64,000 nucleotides of DNA, from positions 5,016,501 through 5,080,500 of the forward strand of contig OX359193.1 in NCBI GenBank assembly GCA_947172415.1, read 5' to 3'. Shown piece after piece: positions 10,833 through 20,400 of this stretch (positions are counted from its first letter, which is position 1; every line of letters starts with the position of its first letter). The position numbers and the translations under genes are program-made. The stretch is from Chondrosia reniformis (Eukaryota; Porifera; Demospongiae; Chondrillida; Chondrillidae). A model generated the notes under the pieces. The model worked only from the letters and a program-made list of their open reading frames with translations. It searched no databases and was not told where the DNA came from.

Positions 10833-11774
10833 TTAAACGTGTCCATAATGTTCCACTGGCTTTACAGCTCTTCCGCTTCGAGTAGTCACGCAAGGAGGAC
10901 AGGCCTGACGTGTGGTGGATGTGGCTTCTAGATCTGGTGGTTCAGCGTGCATCTCCTCGGTTTCTTCAGAGCTTGGAGGAGCTGCTCCAGCTGTAGAGGA
11001 ATGAACTGGCTGCTGTTGAGGGTCAGAAGGTGGTGCAGAAGGCAGCGTTGAGGAAGTCCCTACATCATCCTCGTGGTGAAATAGGGGAGGCGACCACTCA
11101 GCCCGTGGCTCCTGATTTTTGCTTTCCTCTGTGAGCAGGGGGCGTACACGATTCATGTGCACTGCATGATCTGTGGATCCTAGGCGCAGCAATACTGTTG
11201 TGGGCCCTCTCAGGCCACTGACTGTCCAAGGACCTGTCCACCTTGGGTCCAGCTTTCCCCTGGTTGGGTTGTTCAGTAGCACCTTCTGCCCAACAAGGAG
11301 TCTTGAACTTTTTTCTCTGTCTTGGCCAGCTCGACCTTGACGATATGCTGATTCCACATCCACAATCTCTCTCAAATGAAGAAGCTTGCTCTTCAGGTTC
11401 ATGCTGTAGTCTGAGGGTTCAAGAATCACAGTGCCAGGCACATCTGGGATTTGTAGAGAAGGCGGATTAGATCCAAAGAGAAGCTCGTAGGGTGACATTC
11501 CAGTCGAAGCATGTTTTGTTGTTCTGTACAGGAACAGGAGCAGCTGTAAGTGTTTCTCCCACTCCCCCTCCTTCTCAGTAAAGGTACGCAGTAAGTTTAG
11601 GAGTGACCTGTTCATATGCTCCACTAGGCCATCTCCCATTGGGTGATAGGGGGTGGTGTGGGAAGAAGCACTTTGAGCCGCGGAGTGTGAATCCAGCCTG
11701 GTGGAGTCTGCCAAGAACACGTCTGAGGTCTTTGATGTGAGACTCCATGCTATCCGAATAGACAATGCAGTCAT
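10833..11774 (-). pseudogene. Gypsy integrase C-terminal fragment
   Basis: Minus-strand open frame of 313 codons. Its first part includes HTTPYHPMGDGLVEHMNRSL, the end of a retroviral-type integrase core with the conserved glutamate position, followed by LFLYRTTKHASTGMSPYELL and a GPF/chromo-like strand region (DPRWTGPWTV). The C-terminal 90 residues are Pro/Ser/Glu-rich. The zinc-binding domain and the first two acidic residues of the DDE core are absent. The frame begins within RT-derived sequence from another frame, marking the deletion junction near 11670. Confidence 0.85.
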
Positions 11775-12078
11775 TCACATAGTTGTCCACACAGTCCTTG
11801 CAGTCTTTCAAGACTCTGTCAAGTCCTCGTTGGCATGTCTGTGTGGCTCCTGTTAGCCCGTATGGCATTACAGTGAATTCCCAGAGTCCATATCCTGGTC
11901 CTGGACAGAATGCTGTTTTTTCTATGGAAGGGGTGCTCATGGGGAACTGCCAGTAGGCACTCCGAAGATCGATCTTGAAAAATACCTGTTTGTGAGCAAG
12001 TTTTTGCTGTGGCCCCTCTGCCCTGGGTACTGGGTAGGAATTTTTCTTGGTGGATTTGTTGAGCTGTACATAGTCCAC
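11575..12078 (-). pseudogene. Gypsy reverse transcriptase fragment
   Basis: Minus strand. Contains the RT fingers and palm (FFKIDLRSAYWQFPM; TVMPYGLTGATQTCQRGLD). The catalytic YxDD box reads YVNDC, so the first catalytic aspartate is Asn, predicting loss of polymerase activity. An in-frame TAA near 12103 separates it from the upstream gag-pol frame, and sequence after the palm (about 11660) runs directly into integrase-derived sequence, so thumb, connection and RNase H are deleted. Confidence 0.88.
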
Positions 12079-12102
12079 ACAGATTCGGATTTCCCCATTG
12101 TT

Positions 12103-13794
12103 TTAGGGAACGTAGACGGCTGGGGCGCTCCAGGGGCTCTGGCTGGGTTGAATTATTCTTGCCTTCATCATCTCCTGCAATTGGTCATGTACTTGTTCCT
12201 TGTAATGGAAAGGTATCGGGCGGGGGAGTACCCTGACTGGAGGGGCGTCAGCTGTGTCAATGACATGTTCTGTGATCTTCGTTCTGCCCAGCTGTGTGGT
12301 AAACAGCATCTGGTGTTCCTTCAAGACTTGGCTTAGTGCTGGGTGACAGTCTTTAGGCATATCCAGTTCATTTTGGCTACTGCCCTTGAAGGGCATGGCT
12401 TGGGGACAGTCATCGTCTACTATCAGATTGCAGGTGGGCGGGCTTGTGCCAAAACTCAGCTTGCCTTCCTTGGTGGGAGACTTCCTGCTGCTGAAGGTAC
12501 CTTTATCAAAGTCAATGATCAGGCCATGCTTAGTAAGAAAGTCACATCCCAGTATGGCAGGTGCTGAGAGGCGTTCCACTACCACAAACTTCTGGGTGGT
12601 TGTTAGGTTGGGTATTTGGACTCTCATTGTGGTGACCCCTGATGGGGAAAGACCTCTGCCATCTGCATTAACTAGCTTTTCTGGACCCATGGCTCCTAGG
12701 TTGCCAGGCCTCACATAGTCTCGGCATACGACTGAGCAGGATGCTCCAGAGTCCAGTAAGATGTCAACTGCCTGATTGTTTAGCTGCCCCTGGGTGTAAG
12801 CTGCCTTGGCAGTGTCCATGTAGCCTGACAGTGAGGGTATTTGCTCAAGTTCTCGAGCGTTCAGTTGCGGCGGGGAGCGCCTCTTGCTCGAGGAGTTGAG
12901 ACGCTCCCCCTCCCGTTTCCTGGAAGGTGGCATTGGCGGGCAATGTGTCCCTGACCTCCACACTGGAAGCACTCTATGTTCTGAGTTGCATGGTGCAGAC
13001 CTGCAGTTCTTTGCTAGGTGGCCCAGTTTTCTACAGCGGAAGCATCTAGGACGGGCTGCTGCTTCTGAGCGGCGGTTGCCCAAGACAGCCAGTTGCTCCG
13101 ACACCTGGAGTATGGCCTCTTCTAACCTGTCCAAACGTCCATCTTTGGGTGCACTCTCTATTTGGTTCACTGACTCAGACTGGCGGTGAAAGATTAACCG
13201 AAGTTCCCTTGCCTTTGCCACTGTTTGGTCATAGGTCTGTTTTGGAAGCAGTTTCATCTGGAAGACAATCTTCTCTGGGAGTGCTGCTACAAAATGGAAG
13301 CGAAGCTCTGTCTCTTTGGCCTCAGCCGAAAGGTCTGGGGAGGCCCTTTTCAACAGCTTTTCAATGTCCCGCGCCAATTCATCTACACTCTCTTGATCAC
13401 GAAGTTGCCTCCTGGAGAGTGCGTTGCGGGCGCTCAGTCTGTCCTCATCCGTGTCCGGACTCAATCTCTCAAGGATAGCCGTCTTCAGACTATCGTAGGA
13501 TTTCTTCTGCTCCTCGGACAGAGCGTCAAAGACGGCCCACGCTTGGCCACGCAAGAGGGTCGGCAGTCGCAGGAGTTTCTTTGCTGCGTTCCACTCATTA
13601 GCGGCAGCACAAACTTCGAATCGCTTGAACCACGACTTTGCATCGTTGTCTAGAAGGTGCTCCAGTAGTGCAAGGCCAACGTTGGAAGCCATTCCTGGGT
13701 TTCGGCACCAGAGTAATGAGGTTGGGGACAAACGATTACTTCGAGATAGGCAGGGGATATAACAAGCGTCCGACAACACCGTGATGAACAGCAA
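12103..13794 (-). CDS. Gypsy gag-protease-RT start
   Basis: Minus strand; the real start is probably the Met of MASNVGLALLEHLLDND at about 13692, just after the primer binding site, since upstream codons lie in the LTR. In order: a gag capsid region (WAVFDALSEEQKKSYD; LRDQESVDELARDIEKLL), one CCHC zinc knuckle (CFRCRKLGHLAKNC), an aspartic protease with DSGAS active site (VDILLDSGASCSVV) and flap/ILGCDFL strand, and the beginning of RT (PFHYKEQVHDQLQEMMKARI). It ends at an in-frame TAA inside RT. The open gag-protease frame of over 500 codons suggests the copy is young. Confidence 0.9.
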   Translation of the reverse strand: MLFITVLSDACYIPCLSRSNRLSPTSLLWCRNPGMASNVGLALLEHLLDNDAKSWFKRFEVCAAANEWNAAKKLLRLPTLLRGQAWAVFDALSEEQKKSYDSLKTAILERLSPDTDEDRLSARNALSRRQLRDQESVDELARDIEKLLKRASPDLSAEAKETELRFHFVAALPEKIVFQMKLLPKQTYDQTVAKARELRLIFHRQSESVNQIESAPKDGRLDRLEEAILQVSEQLAVLGNRRSEAAARPRCFRCRKLGHLAKNCRSAPCNSEHRVLPVWRSGTHCPPMPPSRKREGERLNSSSKRRSPPQLNARELEQIPSLSGYMDTAKAAYTQGQLNNQAVDILLDSGASCSVVCRDYVRPGNLGAMGPEKLVNADGRGLSPSGVTTMRVQIPNLTTTQKFVVVERLSAPAILGCDFLTKHGLIIDFDKGTFSSRKSPTKEGKLSFGTSPPTCNLIVDDDCPQAMPFKGSSQNELDMPKDCHPALSQVLKEHQMLFTTQLGRTKITEHVIDTADAPPVRVLPRPIPFHYKEQVHDQLQEMMKARIIQPSQSPWSAPAVYVP

Positions 13795-13942
13795 TAATAT
13801 TCAATCAAGGTACAACTACAAGAACTCAAAAGGATTAACTAACATGAGGACACTAAAACATGTTACTTCCGTTAATATATAATTGAGCTCAGAGGTAAGT
13901 GAGAACACATACACTAATTGGACAGTCAGGGGGCATACTACA
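13717..13942 (-). repeat. 5' LTR of the Gypsy element
   Basis: 226-bp LTR at the upstream end of the minus-strand element, nearly identical to 10569-10794; the primer binding site follows directly on its inner side. Confidence 0.9.
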
Positions 13943-14099
13943 TATACATAATACAGAGAAATATTAATAATCAAGTCATTGCTACCATATAAGAAACCTA
14001 TAAAAAGACCAAAGTGCATTGTGATTGTGATGTCAGAGTAGCCCAAAGGGCTATGACCTAACTATTACTCTATGTGGTAATAATTGCATATATATAGGA

Positions 14100-15063
14100 C
14101 TCACAGTTATATGTTCTGTTGTATCTAGCCTACTCTATATGACCTATAAATGTCTAACTTGGTTCTTTCACTTAGCACCTTCACCAGTCACATTCCCCTT
14201 CATGATTTTTGTAAAGGTCACTTCCCCTTAGTTTTATATAAAGTGAGTTTTGTAAAGATAGAAGAAGAATTGAGTTACAATTTATACTTAGGAGAGAATT
14301 ACGAGCTACTGTAAAGCGCAGTAACTGTAAATCCTCAAGATAAGCGAATAGTTCTGCTATTGTGACTCGACAGTTGTTCGTGCACAACTGGGCAGAACCT
14401 TAACATTTGGTGGCAGAAGTGGGATTTGCCGTTGAACATGCAGGAGTAGAACGGGAATCTTTGTCTTTGTTGTATGACTACAAGGTCAAGAAGAACATAT
14501 CGGAGGACTATGAGTCAAGAAGGGACTCAGGAGACTTCCACTATAGCAGACCTCATGAAGATGATGATTGAGGACCAGAGAGAGCGTGAAGAGGAGATTG
14601 CACATGAGAGGGAGAGGAGCGACCGAGAGATGGAAGCCAGGGTACAGGAGATAGCCAGACAGATGGAAGTAATGAAAAGTCTGGTGAAAGAGAGCCAGAA
14701 AGAACCTGAGGAAAGTGTGGCTGGGTTTGGAAGTGAGCAGACTGTGAAGCTGACCAAGCTTTCTGAGAGTGACGATGTGGAGGCTTACTTGACCACGTTT
14801 GAGAGGATGATGGAGGTGTATCAGGTAGATAAGAGGAAGTGGGCTTACCTCTTGGCTCCAGAGTTGAAGGGCAAGATGCAGCAGGCCTATGCAGCAATGC
14901 CATCCAAGAGGCAGGGGAGTATGAGAACCTGAAGGAAGCTATCCTCAAGCGCTACAACTTCAGTGAGGAGAGTTACAGGATGAAGTTCAGAGCTGTCTCC
15001 CGCAGGGCAGAAGAATCCTACAGTGAAATGGCCACTAGGACGATGGATTTGCTTCACAAATGA
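14100..15063 (+). pseudogene. Second Gypsy element: 5' fragment with gag
   Basis: A primer-binding-site-like TGGTGGCAGAAGTGGGA (14409-14425) follows a probable LTR end. The gag frame starts at 14474 (MTTRSRRTYRRTMSQEG), has a long charged coiled coil (EREEEIAHERERSDREMEAR), then a SCAN-like capsid region. A frameshift near 14890-14910 moves the frame to one containing EYENLKEAILKRYNFSEESY and EEYSEMATRTMDLLHK-like sequence, which ends at 15063. Nothing after gag is present. The 5' LTR limit (about 14100-14404) is my estimate because no second LTR is visible. Confidence 0.7.
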
Positions 15064-15188
15064 ACCTGTGGCTGTGAGAAACTTGCTGATGCTCTGGAGC
15101 TGTTTGCCATGGTTTTCCAATGGTAGTTATTGTAGTCCCATGAAGTGCCTCTACTGGTTTTTCTCCACAAAGTACTTCAAGTAGGATA

Positions 15189-15561
15189 CTGTAGACTGCC
15201 TTTTAATTGCGACTGCCAAACAATTGTGAATTGCGAAATTCTAAAGTTTTCGCAAAACTTTATCAGCTATTTTATTACGGTTATTTATAACTTTATGATA
15301 TTGTTAATGACAGGTGGATTATTTGTGTGAAAGGAGTCTGTAGGTGCGTGCATCGAATATGAGGCTTGATTGCTTCTTTAAACCACAGCAGCTGCCAATT
15401 CTTACAGTACAAGAGACAGGCCTTTCACGGAGAGTAGTGGAAGAAGCTAAACAAGCCGTGAAGAAAGTGACATCACCAAAAACACAATCTTTTAACCACG
15501 ATGAGCTTGCAATGTAGCAAAACGCAATAATTTAACACCGCACTTAAAAGGCAGTCTACAG
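15189..15561. mobile_element. 373-bp TIR element with small ORF
   Basis: Perfect 18-bp terminal inverted repeats (CTGTAGACTGCCTTTTAA at 15189-15206, complement at 15544-15561) flanked by TA on both sides. The interior encodes a 52-codon plus-strand ORF at 15360-15518. No transposase. The ends resemble those of the element at 3317-3766 in starting CTGTA next to TA. Confidence 0.85.
15360..15518 (+). CDS. 52-residue ORF inside a TIR element
   Basis: ATG at 15360, TAG at 15516-15518. The peptide begins MRLDCFFKP and has a basic helix-like middle (RRVVEEAKQAVKKV). No recognised family. It could be the N-terminal leftover of a transposase or a captured exon. Its codons look protein-like, but it is too short to be sure. 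Confidence 0.3.
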
Positions 15562-16108
15562 TATTTACTTGAGATTAGCAACAAGAAATGCGGGATGCTA
15601 TTATGCTGTATGCCCTATTTTTTATTCTAATTAATTAAGAAATGAAGTAAACATGTACCTATATTGGATGCACAGTCTTACAGACCCTCACTGAGAAATA
15701 TCACGATTAGACTTATCCCATATTGGGTCCCATCATGAATGCAGCTGTAATTCTGAATGTAGCATTGGTTTGCTTTGGTATAGCTCCACTGGTGTTCAGT
15801 CAAGGTCTGTTGCAATTGATGGAAATGCCTACAAGCAGCTTTCAGATGATGAACATCTATTTTGGTTTGTATGTGGCAGAAGTCTAATGCAAGAGTTGCA
15901 AGAGAAATGAAGCATTTCCAGCGTGACATTCTCTTTTTTCTTTGAGATTTGGATAGCATCAAATTGATTTTAAATGCATGACTGGTGAATCACAAATGTT
16001 ACATCAACGCTTCTAGGCTAGTATCATTAATTCATGCCAGCTGGCCAGTGTGTTTGAAAGTGTCATAGTTTATGTAATTTAGCAAATATGAATCACTAGA
16101 ATGAATGT
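15562..16108. other. No confident gene
   Basis: A 95-codon minus-strand open frame (15678-15962) is present, with no family resemblance or partner exons. I otherwise see nothing. Confidence 0.4.
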
Positions 16109-16172
16109 ACTGTGTTGTCCGACTAATTTGATAACATCGTATGATGTTATCAAATTGGTCGGACAACACAGT
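16109..16172. repeat. 64-bp near-perfect palindrome
   Basis: Two 30-base arms (left begins ACTGTGTTGTCCGACTAATT) with a 4-base centre and one mismatch that would be a G-U pair in RNA. Likely a tiny foldback element or remnant of two abutting terminal repeats. Confidence 0.9.
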
Positions 16173-16352
16173 GCAAAGGTGCAAGTGTGTAGTGTTTGTG
16201 ATTAACTAATGTTGTGTGTTAGACTTATTCACTTTGTACAGGAAGTCCATGTATTAATATAGAATTGGGTTTTGTACTTTCTCAGTTTTGATAATTGATG
16301 TTAAGACGTTGGTGAATCGAACTAGCTAGTTACGAGCAAAGTCACGACATAT

Positions 16353-16500
16353 ACTGGCGACGGGGTCGAGGATCAAGAACTCAGATTGATGGCTACGGGA
16401 TTACTAGGCCACATTGAACCTTTCGACTCGGCTGCAGAAGAATGGCCGCAGTACGTGGAGAGATAGGAACAAGTGCAAGGACGAAAGGTTTTCCTCTTTT
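16353..16500 (+). pseudogene. Third Gypsy element: primer site and gag start
   Basis: TGGCGACGGGGTCGAGGATC (16354-16373) looks like a primer binding site, followed by ATG at 16389 and a gag-like start (MATGLLGHIEPFDSAAEEWP) typical of Gypsy-class gag. An in-frame TAG follows after 25 codons; degenerate gag-like sequence continues to about 16500. The rest of the element is absent. Confidence 0.6.
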
Positions 16501-16903
16501 CCTAGGTAAACCCGAACATGTGTTTGATGACGACATGACCATGAAGACAAAAATTATGCCACCATTAGCATTCTTGCAGTTGTCCTAAAGTTGAGTTTAC
16601 ACATACTGTGATGATTAAAATCTTTTAACAAAGAACACACAGCATATTTGAGCCTAAAATAATAAATAATACTTGCATGTGTATAACAGTTACTCGTGCG
16701 AGTATCTTTTTAATTTCCTACTATGATAACATACAAAATAACGAATATATCTTCTTTTGCACTAACTTCACCTCGGGAGAGCTTCTTCAAAGAGTCTTTG
16801 GTGTTGAAGTTTTAGATGCAATCGTTTCCATGATGGCGACATGTTAATAAACATAGATATCCTCTCACTTTGAGACTTTGTGTATGGTTATATTCAACCA
16901 GGA

Positions 16904-17165
16904 ATGGCAGCTAAAACATCCCTTTACATACATGAACAAATTGTTCGGTTGTGGAAGGAAGGCAAGACGAGAACTGACATTGTTTCAATCGTTGAGATAG
17001 AAGGACTTAATATTGCTTGCCAAATAGAAGGACAAGGACTACAAGATCGGGAAAAGAAGGAAGAAAAACTCCTGTATCTCCATCCAAAGCTCTCTTCAGG
17101 TTTAGTTCCCCTATGGGCTCTTTTACAGAATAGGCATAGCATATAGGAAAATGGTATGTTAGATT
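16904..17165 (+). repeat. Transposase HTH remnant plus dispersed repeat
   Basis: From 16904 an open frame reads MAAKTSLYIHEQIVRLWKEG, resembling the first helix-turn-helix of Tc1/mariner transposases. It then passes into a dispersed repeat (about 17045-17165: CTCCTGTATCTCCATCCAAAG, then GAATAGGCATAGCATATAGG) that recurs at 23086-23150 (plus), 27950-28080 (minus) and, more diverged, 45030-45130 (plus). The HTH call is tentative. Confidence 0.5.
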
Positions 17166-17458
17166 TTTCATGTAGTGCTGTAGCTCCATCAAACACCAAC
17201 ATATGGCGTCAGAATTCACCTGCATGTATGAAACATTTCCGAAGAGTTTTTGAAATTTTCATTTATGCTCATATTTTCCTTATCTCTCGCCATACATTAA
17301 CTTTATATCTGTCGTAGCACGTATAAAACAGGCTAATCAAAGGATCATTTTGTAACTGTCACGTAAGTGCAAGAGATCTAGGTAATTGTTGTTAATCAGA
17401 TATTAAAGTAGATTTGGCATTCCTACGCCATTTTTGAAGCATCGGTGCTGGTGCCATC

Positions 17459-20400
17459 ATGAGCGATTTAGAAGAAGAAAAATCTGGTTTACTAATGGAG
17501 AACCCAGTGAGTGTCTACTACATTGCAAAGATGAGGCTAATTGGGAACGTTTGACATCATCAATATTTTAATTCAAAGCTGAATTTCAGAACATAACCAT
17601 AAGCGGAAGTAGGAATCGTCTCATAGGTGTTCTTTAATTTAGTATAGTGTCCAGGAAATGCCCCGGACTACAGTGCGACTGTATTAAGGTAGTACCGAAA
17701 AGGATCGTCTACTGTAACTATAGATCTAAACTTCTTGATTAAACGTTGGCTGACATTATTCACCGTAGCAGTCAGTAAAGGAATGTTTTATTTGGATGTA
17801 GTAGAACTACGTTTTATATTTGAAGTCGTTGATTTCAAATAGTTTCCATTTTGTTTAACCTATGTATGCCTGTATAACAGTATCTCATCAAAGTCATCAT
17901 TAGCTAGCCCTTGCGATGGCAACAGAAGAACAACAAAAAAGGAATACCTTTAACATCTATGATTTTTAAACACATTTCCTTTGCCTTGTATGTGGGATAA
18001 CCATAGCTTTTGGAATATGGTGTTTTAGGTAATTCATGTAGTCATTCATTTACTGTGATTTCACAGTTTTAGTAACTTGTGTATTCTTTAATTGCAGATT
18101 AAGAAAAGTGGCAAGAAAAAGTTCATTTTTACAGTATTAGTTATAGTTGCTGCCATTGCCACTATTGCTGCTGCTGTTGTAATAACTACTCCCCTTGTGG
18201 TGTTTTTTGGTAAGGCTGATAATGATTAGCTTCTTCTGAACATCACAACTCACAGATTTCCCTACTATCTGTGCTAATATATTTATTTGGCAAATTGTGA
18301 AATTGCTGCATGAATGCCTAGACTGCATAAGAATGAAAAGAAACATTAAAATGGTGTGAAAGTTGAGTTGAGCATTAGAGTTCTCTGTATAGGATGTAGG
18401 GAAGATAAACAGAAGATAAGTGATCTAACATCTAACATACCATTTTTCATAAATACACTACATCTACTTTTGAATAATGGCGTATAGGGAACTAAACCTA
18501 ATGATATATATTTTACAATCAGATTGCCTCTCTCTTCTCCAAAGAGAATCTGGTCATATAGACAGTTTGTGGAATGGATGAGATGCCCCTTAGACGCCTT
18601 GCTACCACGTTACATCAAGGGCCTCTGAAGAAGTAGATCTTCATCTCATATGTGTAAAGGGTTTTGTGCCAAAATTATTATTCCCTGATACTCTTGTTAT
18701 TGTACTTAAGAAGGATCAAGTTGCCCTTAAATGCTAGTTCCAATCTATCTATCAATACTACATGCATATGAATTCACTATCTGATTATTGCTTTATTTGT
18801 CAAAAATGACTATTCCAAAAACTATATACTGTTCATAAAATCTTAAAAAAGTTATATTTGTTTTTGTCAATGAGAAAACTTTAAACATTTATACACTTAC
18901 ACTTTTTAATGATTAATGTGTTTGTACGTATAATGTAGATATGTATAGTAATTGGACATAAGTAATCCTAAATCTCCTGAGTGTTTACCATTGTGTTTTA
19001 TCCTATATAATGGGATGATTTTACAATAATTAGAATGGAATGTCACTGATACTGTTTTATTTGATTTGTTCATGCATTCTGTAGCCTATGTAGGTCTTAG
19101 GTATTAAAATGCCCTTTTTCTCCTTGTGCATTTTAATGTAGGTTCTGCTACCAGAAGTGCCTCATCTTCTCCTGGAATGCCGTTTAGCTATGAAGATCTT
19201 TTTAACACAACCTATAAACCAAAGTATTACAATGGCTTATGGGTTTACACTGGTGGGTTGACTGCATGGTTCTCTGTTATTCTCTATATCCTGGAGTTCA
19301 TGAATTGTGAAAGTTAAAACTGAGGAAGTTGTGTTATTATAATTTTGTATAGCATTATTTCGCTTCCCTGCACAGATAATGGTCCAAAAATGGCTAGTGT
19401 GACTGAGAAAGGTATTACAATAATCTCTCCTGAAAAAGGTTTAAGTGAAGTTTTGGTGCCTTTAAATATATTTGTAAGTGGAAACGGCTAAATCCTTTCG
19501 CCATTTTTGGTGTAGTGATGTTTTATTATTTCTTTATGTATTGCAAATTTTGTCTCTAGGTAAATGTGTCAGCATCTGGTTTCAAGATTTCTACCACTTT
19601 GCAATATGTGCTTTTAATTGGTCCTCAAGAGAAAGTGAGCTAATTTCAAGGGCTTACGCATAGCAGCAGATAACTATGTTGTCACATTGTTTTGCAACTA
19701 CACCTTTTTGTCTCATTATTGTTTTCATTGTAGGTGTTTAGGCATTCGTTTTTGGCCGAATATTACATTTTCAATGTTACCTCACAGTGAGATCTACTTT
19801 TCTTCACACTGCAGCAGATGCATAAACATATAGTATTACACACTTATGCATATACTGTGCTTTTATTATACATTTAGGTCTCTTCTTAAAACTGTTGTGA
19901 GTCCAGATACTAATGAAACAAAATTACAATATGCCGAGTGGAGTCCTGTCAATAATGAACTTGTAAGCTGTAAAATTTGCCTAATTACATATTAGCATGC
20001 ACTAATATGAAGTCTTTAACATCTTTTACTTATCCTTTTATCTTTTTTGTAGCTTTTTGTGTCAGAGAACACCCTGTATGTACTTAATGTAGAGTCAGTA
20101 GCTCCTGCTGTTAATGTTACACCACAAGGGAGGACTGATGCCGACTTATTTGGAGTTCCAGATTGGGTTTATGAAGGTTAGAGTAAGTGTTGTTGTTTGT
20201 GTATCTTTACAGTGTTAAGCAACCTTGTTTATACAATAGGCAGGTGTATGGTTCTGTATGTATACGTATATTCTATGAGGTATACCACCAATTTTGGCAA
20301 AATGTAATCAGCTAGGAAAATATGGGTGGATCCTTGCCTCATATCACAACTCTACATCACTGCCATTTACAGAAGGAAGCCATTTTGATATGCCCTAGCT

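Larger units (their letters stand above)
10569..13942 (-). mobile_element. Gypsy-type LTR retrotransposon, internally deleted
   Basis: Two 226-bp LTRs (10569-10794 and 13717-13942) differ at only a few positions and each reads TG...CA on the minus strand. Beside the 5' LTR, a primer binding site TGGTGCCGAAACC (minus strand; complement near 13698-13710) matches a tRNA 3' end. A purine-rich tract AGGGGGGAAG abuts the 3' LTR (10795-10806). Between them lie gag, protease, RT and the end of integrase. RNase H and most of integrase are missing, so the element is only 3.4 kb. I could not find a convincing target duplication. The near-identical LTRs imply recent insertion of an already deleted copy, which would need enzymes in trans. 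Confidence 0.92.

Noticed and set aside
11243..13653. Plus-strand open frames of 75-142 codons across the Gypsy element
   Set aside because: They are antisense shadows of the gag-pol frames on the minus strand, with no domain of their own.
14527..14948. Minus-strand open frames opposite the second gag
   Set aside because: Ser/Pro-rich antisense of the charged gag coiled coil; no start context or family resemblance.
19478..19663. Separate 61-codon ORF
   Set aside because: It overlaps, in another frame, the DPP4-like exon at 19560-19634, which has correct phases and splice sites.
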